Assembly: GCA_001603845.1 (NCBI GenBank)
Contig: LUZZ01000042.1
Location: 1-45,311 of the forward strand
DNA: 45,311 bases
Origin: Syntrophobacterales bacterium Delta_01
GTDB taxonomy: Bacteria > Desulfobacterota > Syntrophobacteria > Syntrophobacterales > Syntrophobacteraceae
Direction: 5' to 3'
Shown: positions 40,062 to 45,311 of the stretch, one piece after another
Layout of the letters: each line of letters begins with the position of its first letter
How positions within the stretch are numbered: position 1 is the first letter of the stretch
Translations under genes and position numbers: made by a program
Notes under the pieces: generated by a model
Told to the model about the DNA's origin: nothing
Databases searched by the model: none
The model's input: only the letters and a program-made list of their open reading frames with translations

Positions 40062-42413
40062 CTAATCGAACGGCTCGTTTTCCACCAGGTTCCATACCCC
40101 GCACGGGCATGCCCCGGCGCAAAATCCGCAGCCGATGCATTTTTCTTCGTCCACCACCATCTCGAACCCGTCGGTATTGGCCGCCTCCTGCCTGGAGATG
40201 GCCCCCTGGGGGCAGACGGTGGCGCAGATCCCGCAGTCACGGCAGGTCCCGCAGGAAGAGCAATGGGAGGCGCACGACTGTATCCCTTCGAAACCGGTCA
40301 GGCGCGGGTCGAAGTATTCAAGCTTGACGCGGTTGTAGTCTATTTTCTCCCGCGGCTTGCCGGAAGCCTCGCCTCTCCCGGACAAGATGGCGTCGATCTT
40401 TTCCGCAGCTTTTCGGCCGGCGCCGATGGCGTCGGTCAGAAGCCCCAGTTTCACCGCGTCGCCCACGGCGAAAATTTTCGAATCCGAGGTCCGGTAATCT
40501 TCGTCGACCTTGATGAAGCCCCGTTCAATTTCCACGCTTTCGGGCAGGAAATCGAGGTCGGGGATGTCTCCCACCGAAATGATCACCGTATCGGCGGGGA
40601 TCACCTCGCCGGTGGTAAGCTCCAGCCCTTCGTCGGTTACCGCCCTGCTGAAACAGGGCCACCGGAACTTGGCACCGGCCGCTTCCGCGTGCTTGCGCTC
40701 CTTGCCGAACGACAGGGGTTCCTGGATGTCCACCAGCAGGACCTCTTCGGCTCCCAACCGGTACGCTTCGGTCGCCGCGTCGCAGCCCACGTTTCCGGCC
40801 CCGATCACCACCACCTTTTTGCCCACCTGCCCCCTGCCGGCCTTGGATTCGCGCAGGAACACCAGCGCCGGGATCAGCTTCTCTTTGCCGGGGATGGGCA
40901 GCACCCGGGGCTTGTGGCACCCGGCCGCCACCACGACGATATCGAACTCCTCCTTGAGCTGCTCGACATCGGGCCTTTCCAGGCGCTGCATGAGGTTTAC
41001 GTGCGGAATGGTCTTTTTCACCCGGTCGAGTTCCGCCTCCACCACCTCGTCGGGAATTCTCGTCTTGGGGATCAGAGCGGACAGCTTTCCGCCCAGTTCC
41101 CCCTGCATGTCATAGATGACCGCTTCATACCCCTTGCGCCGAAGCTGCCAGGCGATGGAAATACCCGCCGGGCCGCCGCCGATCACCGCCACCCTCTTGC
41201 CCGTAAGCTCGGGGAGTTCGGGGACCTTGGCCGTGATGCTGGCCTTGCCCAGTTGCGTCACGTCGACCGGAAGCATCTTGGCGTTTTGCCTCGTACATCC
41301 CTGCATGCACAAATTGGGGCACAGGTAGCCGCAAACGGCCGCCGGAAACGGCGTGTAGGCTAGCGCCAGGTCCACCGCCTCGTCCACCCGGCCTTCGCGG
41401 ATGAGCCGCCACCTTTCGTGCACCGGCATCCCGGTGGGACAACTCGTTTCGCACGGGGCGGCGTACTTGCGGTTCTCCCAAACCGGGACGTAGCGGCGCA
41501 AAAACCCGTTGGTAATCAGTGGAATGGGGTCCCGGTCAAAAGACACCAGGTCGCCGATCAGCCCGCCCTTGCCCAGCTCCGCATCCCACACCTCGCCGTG
41601 GAAAGCGCTCATGGCGCGCCTCGACTTGGATTTTTTCTCGTGCGGGCCGCGCGCTTCGAGCAACTGCCACTCGTCGCGGTTGGCAAGCAGGCCGAACAGT
41701 TCGGTCTTGCCGATGGCCTTGAGATAGTTTTCCAGGTTCTCCGTCAGCCATTCCCAGTCCTGGTCCAGGAGGGGAACCAGCTTGGCGTCGATCCTGCTGT
41801 AACCCTTGTGGGGACCGCGAAAGTAAATCCTTCCGCCCACCATGCCCACGCAGGGACGATATCCGAGCACGTTTTCCGGGTCCTGGGGGGCGTAACCGCA
41901 GATCACCGCGATGCCGCCGGCCATGAATTCGGCAAAATAGTCGCCCGCCGAGCCGAGCACCCACAATTCGGGGGGATCGAACCGGGGGTTGCGCTTGGTC
42001 ATGGTCATCCCGCGGGCGCCGATGTTTCCCGCCACGAAGACTTTCCCCTGGGCCATGGCGTTTGCCATGCCGTTGGTGGCGTTGCCCCGGACGACGATTT
42101 CGGCCCCGGCGTTCAGCCACCCGACGTCATCGGAAGCCGGCCCTATGACTTCGATGAGCGTGTTGGGAAACCCCATGGACCCCACGCGCTGGCCGGGAGA
42201 GCCGGTGATTTTGACGTGAATCCTGTCGCTTCCGGCCTTCCAAAGTCTTCCGCCGATTCCGTGCTGTCCGAAAGCTTCGATCTCCAGGTTCCGATGACCG
42301 CTCTCGACCGCCTTCTGGATTCTTTCCTCCAGAATGCGCGACTCAATGCGGTGGCCGTCCTCAACCCCGGAGAGGCGTAGCACTTGCTGACTTTCCATCT
42401 GTGTGAACTCCAT
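40062..42413 (-). CDS. Glutamate synthase GXGXG domain fused to GltD-like FAD/NAD(P)H subunit and C-terminal 2x[4Fe-4S] ferredoxin
   Basis: N-terminal GXGXG-type repeats, GGGPAGISIAWQLRRKGYEAVIYD, C-terminal CxxCxxCxxxCP and CIGCGFCAGACP. Confidence 0.9.
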   Translation of the reverse strand: MEFTQMESQQVLRLSGVEDGHRIESRILEERIQKAVESGHRNLEIEAFGQHGIGGRLWKAGSDRIHVKITGSPGQRVGSMGFPNTLIEVIGPASDDVGWLNAGAEIVVRGNATNGMANAMAQGKVFVAGNIGARGMTMTKRNPRFDPPELWVLGSAGDYFAEFMAGGIAVICGYAPQDPENVLGYRPCVGMVGGRIYFRGPHKGYSRIDAKLVPLLDQDWEWLTENLENYLKAIGKTELFGLLANRDEWQLLEARGPHEKKSKSRRAMSAFHGEVWDAELGKGGLIGDLVSFDRDPIPLITNGFLRRYVPVWENRKYAAPCETSCPTGMPVHERWRLIREGRVDEAVDLALAYTPFPAAVCGYLCPNLCMQGCTRQNAKMLPVDVTQLGKASITAKVPELPELTGKRVAVIGGGPAGISIAWQLRRKGYEAVIYDMQGELGGKLSALIPKTRIPDEVVEAELDRVKKTIPHVNLMQRLERPDVEQLKEEFDIVVVAAGCHKPRVLPIPGKEKLIPALVFLRESKAGRGQVGKKVVVIGAGNVGCDAATEAYRLGAEEVLLVDIQEPLSFGKERKHAEAAGAKFRWPCFSRAVTDEGLELTTGEVIPADTVIISVGDIPDLDFLPESVEIERGFIKVDEDYRTSDSKIFAVGDAVKLGLLTDAIGAGRKAAEKIDAILSGRGEASGKPREKIDYNRVKLEYFDPRLTGFEGIQSCASHCSSCGTCRDCGICATVCPQGAISRQEAANTDGFEMVVDEEKCIGCGFCAGACPCGVWNLVENEPFD

Positions 42414-42470
42414 TGCGCCCGGGCACCGCGGCGGTTTCTCCAGCGCCGCGCCCTGCCCGATTCCGCTGGT

Positions 42471-44129
42471 CTAGACGACGTAGTTTATCTGGAGGCGCTG
42501 GGCCGCATTGTAATCGTCAATCGCCAGAGCGTCCGACATTCCGATAGGCAGGGAGGTCGAGCGGCCGAGCGGTGCAACGATCTTCTTGAGTTCGGTGTCG
42601 AAGGACAGGAAAACGTCCACCACCCGCTCGGCGACCTTCTCCGGATCGAGTCGCCTGTAAAGGCGCGGATCCTGCGAAGTGATTCCCTTCGGACAGAGCC
42701 CGATGTTGCATATGTTGCACCGGTCGCCTTCCGAACCGACACACCCGGCGGCGGCCTGCATCATGTACTTGCCCACCTGAACCCCGCTTGCGCCGAGCAT
42801 GATGAGCGCGGCGGCATTGGCGGCCAGCTTGCCGTTTTTGCCGATGCCGCCCCCGGCAAATAGGGGAAGCTCGTTTTGTCTCCCGAGCCGCACCAGGTTG
42901 AGGTAGCAGTCGCGGATGTTGCTGGCGATGGGATGTCCCATGTGGTCCATGGAGACATTGTAAGCGGCGCCCGTGCCTCCGTCCTCGCCGTCGATGGAAA
43001 GGCCGCCGGCGTAAGCGTTGCGGGTAAGATTGTTGAGCACCGCCAGGGCGGTCGACGTCCCCGAAATCTTGGGATAAACCGGGACCCGGAATCCCCAGGC
43101 CATGTACATGGACTGGATCATCTTGGCGACCGATTCCTCGATGGAGTACTTCGTCTGGTGGGTCGGCGGGCTGGGCAGGCTTATACCCGGTGGAACGCCC
43201 CGGATGGCGGCGATCAGCTTGTTGACCTTGTACCACATGAGCAATCCACCGTCGCCCGGCTTGGCCCCCTGGCCGTACTTGATTTCAATCGCGCAGGGGT
43301 CTTCCTTCATCTCGGGCAGGGCGTGGATGATTTCATCCCAGCCGAAGTAGCCGCTCGCGATCTGGAGGATCGTATACTTGAGGAAACGGGACCGCAGAAG
43401 CCGCGGCGGGCATCCGCCTTCGCCCGTGCACATCCGCACCGGCATGCCCAGTTCCTCGTTGAGGTAGGCCACCCCCATCTGGAGCCCCTCCCACATGTTG
43501 GGAGAAAGCGCTCCGAAGGACATGCTGCCGATCAGCAGAGGATAAATTTCGCGCACCGGCGGGATCCAGCCCTGTTCCCGGTAGAGCTTGAGGTTTTCTT
43601 CCGGCGGCAGGATGCGGCCCAGCAGCGTCCTCAGTTCGAATTCGTGGCGGCCGGCGTCCAGGGCCGGGTCGGTCAGCATCGAAATGCGGGTGAACTTGAT
43701 CCGGTCCAGCGTTCCCCGGTTCAGCACGTCCGGCGCATTCCTGCGGCCTCCGCGGCTTCTGGCCTGCCCGCCCCTGTTGATATGGTACCGCTGCTTGTCT
43801 ATCTCGTCGCTTTTCAGGGGCATGATGGCGCCGTTGGGGCACACCAGGTTGCACATGCCGCACCCGATGCAGGCGTAGGCCGGATCGGTTTTCTGGCGAA
43901 CGCCGTGATAGACCTGGTAAACATTGGAAGAGGAAACGCCCGGGCTGATTTCGGCCAGGGACGGGATTTGAATCGTCCTCTTCCTGTGTACCCCCAGTTC
44001 AATGGCATGGACGGGGCACACCGCGGTGCAGCGGCCGCACAGCGTGCATTTTTCTTTGTCCCACTGGACCTGCCACAGCAGGTCCTTCACGCTTAGTGAA
44101 GAAGGGGTAAGGAATCCATTTGCGAGCAT
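42471..44129 (-). CDS. Glutamate synthase FMN-binding domain with N-terminal 2x[4Fe-4S] ferredoxin
   Basis: CTLCGRCTAVCP, CIGCGMCNLVCP; GQGAKPGDGGLL...GVPPGISLPSPPTH, DGEDGGTGAA. Confidence 0.93.
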   Translation of the reverse strand: MLANGFLTPSSLSVKDLLWQVQWDKEKCTLCGRCTAVCPVHAIELGVHRKRTIQIPSLAEISPGVSSSNVYQVYHGVRQKTDPAYACIGCGMCNLVCPNGAIMPLKSDEIDKQRYHINRGGQARSRGGRRNAPDVLNRGTLDRIKFTRISMLTDPALDAGRHEFELRTLLGRILPPEENLKLYREQGWIPPVREIYPLLIGSMSFGALSPNMWEGLQMGVAYLNEELGMPVRMCTGEGGCPPRLLRSRFLKYTILQIASGYFGWDEIIHALPEMKEDPCAIEIKYGQGAKPGDGGLLMWYKVNKLIAAIRGVPPGISLPSPPTHQTKYSIEESVAKMIQSMYMAWGFRVPVYPKISGTSTALAVLNNLTRNAYAGGLSIDGEDGGTGAAYNVSMDHMGHPIASNIRDCYLNLVRLGRQNELPLFAGGGIGKNGKLAANAAALIMLGASGVQVGKYMMQAAAGCVGSEGDRCNICNIGLCPKGITSQDPRLYRRLDPEKVAERVVDVFLSFDTELKKIVAPLGRSTSLPIGMSDALAIDDYNAAQRLQINYVV

Positions 44130-45223
44130 ATATGGACCTCCGAACGGTCAGAAGGAATGATAACCGTGTCCAGGTGCATGGGTTGAAAATCTTTGGTCTT
44201 GTCCCGGTCGGGGATGGTGGCGTCCAGGCCGCACATTTCCGAAGAAAAGGCGAACATCCCCTTCTTGCCTCCCGCCACGGCGGGGCGGAGCTTTTTCCGG
44301 TCCTGGACCAGGAACAGCGTGTTGTCGGGCAGGCGTCCCATCACGCAGTTGGGACCGTCGATGATCAACCTGCGGCACGAGTGCTTCAGCTGCGTCAGGA
44401 AAGCACCGTCCGGATGCTTGGGCAGGTCCTCGTCCTGGAGGGGGGTGATCACGTGCTTGTATGCCTCGATCCCCAGCCCGAGCCGGCGCACGGTGTAATG
44501 AGCGATATGGGTGAAAACCTCTGAATCGGACTGGTAGCCGATGTAGCCGGGAAAGCCCCTCGACATGAGAAACTCCCGGATGGGCACGAAGGCCGTGTTT
44601 TCGCCGTTGGTCATCGACGCGATCCCCTGGATGAAAAACGGATGGCAGGCATACAGGTTGATCGCGTAGTTGGTGTTCTGGCGGCCCTGAGCCAGGATGA
44701 CCCTGGCGCGCAATTCTTCGTGGTCCAGGTGCAGGTATTCGGAAACCTTCATCGGGTCCCCGATCTCCTTGATCATGATCACGTCCGGCCAGAAGCTGTA
44801 GATGATCATGTCCCCTTTTTCTTCGCCCATCTGCCGCAGTTGCAGCCGGGTGGCAAGCAGCCGCTGCTCCACCTCGCCCTGATCGAGCCCATCCCAGGAC
44901 TCCGGATATTCGTACGCCCGAATCAGATAGACATCGCGCTTGGGGGTGCCGGGAGGCGGTGTTTTGGGTGTTTTGATGGAAATCTTGTGTTTGGTCATGA
45001 AGCCAAGCGTCATCATGTACTCGTCGAGCCGCTTCAATCCCGAATTGGTAAATATACCCGAGAGGATAGGCGCGCCCTTGAGTTCTTCGAAAGGCCCGCT
45101 GAGATCGCTCAAAAACAGGCCGACACCCGAGCCGTCATGGCCTTCCCGCATAACGTCCAGTGCGCGCATGGCAATCATGGGGGACTGAGGCTCTTCACTG
45201 GTCAATGCGAACAAACGGCACAT
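44093..45223 (-). CDS. Class II glutamine amidotransferase (GltB GATase domain as separate protein)
   Basis: MCRLFALTSEEP with Cys2 nucleophile; start at 45223 inside ORF 44093..45286. Confidence 0.88.
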   Translation of the reverse strand: MCRLFALTSEEPQSPMIAMRALDVMREGHDGSGVGLFLSDLSGPFEELKGAPILSGIFTNSGLKRLDEYMMTLGFMTKHKISIKTPKTPPPGTPKRDVYLIRAYEYPESWDGLDQGEVEQRLLATRLQLRQMGEEKGDMIIYSFWPDVIMIKEIGDPMKVSEYLHLDHEELRARVILAQGRQNTNYAINLYACHPFFIQGIASMTNGENTAFVPIREFLMSRGFPGYIGYQSDSEVFTHIAHYTVRRLGLGIEAYKHVITPLQDEDLPKHPDGAFLTQLKHSCRRLIIDGPNCVMGRLPDNTLFLVQDRKKLRPAVAGGKKGMFAFSSEMCGLDATIPDRDKTKDFQPMHLDTVIIPSDRSEVHICSQMDSLPLLH

Positions 45224-45311
45224 TGCACTCTGTTCTCCCTTAAAGAAAATAACGCTCACCCGTTCAGAGTGAGCGAGCATACCCAAAGATGGCCGGCAGA
45301 CATCAGGAACC

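Noticed and set aside
42876-44096. 406-aa plus-strand ORF over the glutamate synthase FMN gene
   Set aside because: Antisense shadow ORF

Overview
GC-rich bacterial chromosomal window. Gene content (Nuo, HslUV, MglAB, DUF39, split archaeal-type glutamate synthase) suggests an anaerobic Desulfobacterota/Syntrophobacter-like host; this is inference from content only. Contents in order: nuoHIJKLMN (complex I membrane half); an intergenic repeat island with a MITE-like element and a paired ~110-bp inverted repeat; an envelope protein pair; a HEPN/MNT-type toxin-antitoxin pair with a twin operator-like repeat; xerC-hslV-hslU; a divergent EF-G paralog; a structured-RNA candidate (possibly HEARO/omegaRNA-like) before a Lys/Ala-rich secreted protein; a nitrilase; a DUF3857/transglutaminase protein; a sulfur-transfer cluster (DUF39, LarE-like, PP-loop thiolase-like) whose gene junction is built from heptamer repeats; an M1-like peptidase; a GT39-like glycosyltransferase; a minus-strand signalling cluster (pentapeptide-DUF4388, Roadblock/MglB, MglA, a large protein with twin EIDREIDxLFVP motifs, a pseudokinase); a queuosine-salvage (QNG1/DUF2419) gene overlapping an EamA/DMT permease, downstream of a HigBA module; and a three-piece glutamate synthase. 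Best candidates for new biology: the stand-alone structured RNA near 16.96-17.15 kb, the MglAB-pseudokinase cluster, the QNG1-EamA pairing, and the heptamer repeats turned into coding sequence. No searches or folding programs were run; all family calls are from reading motifs.
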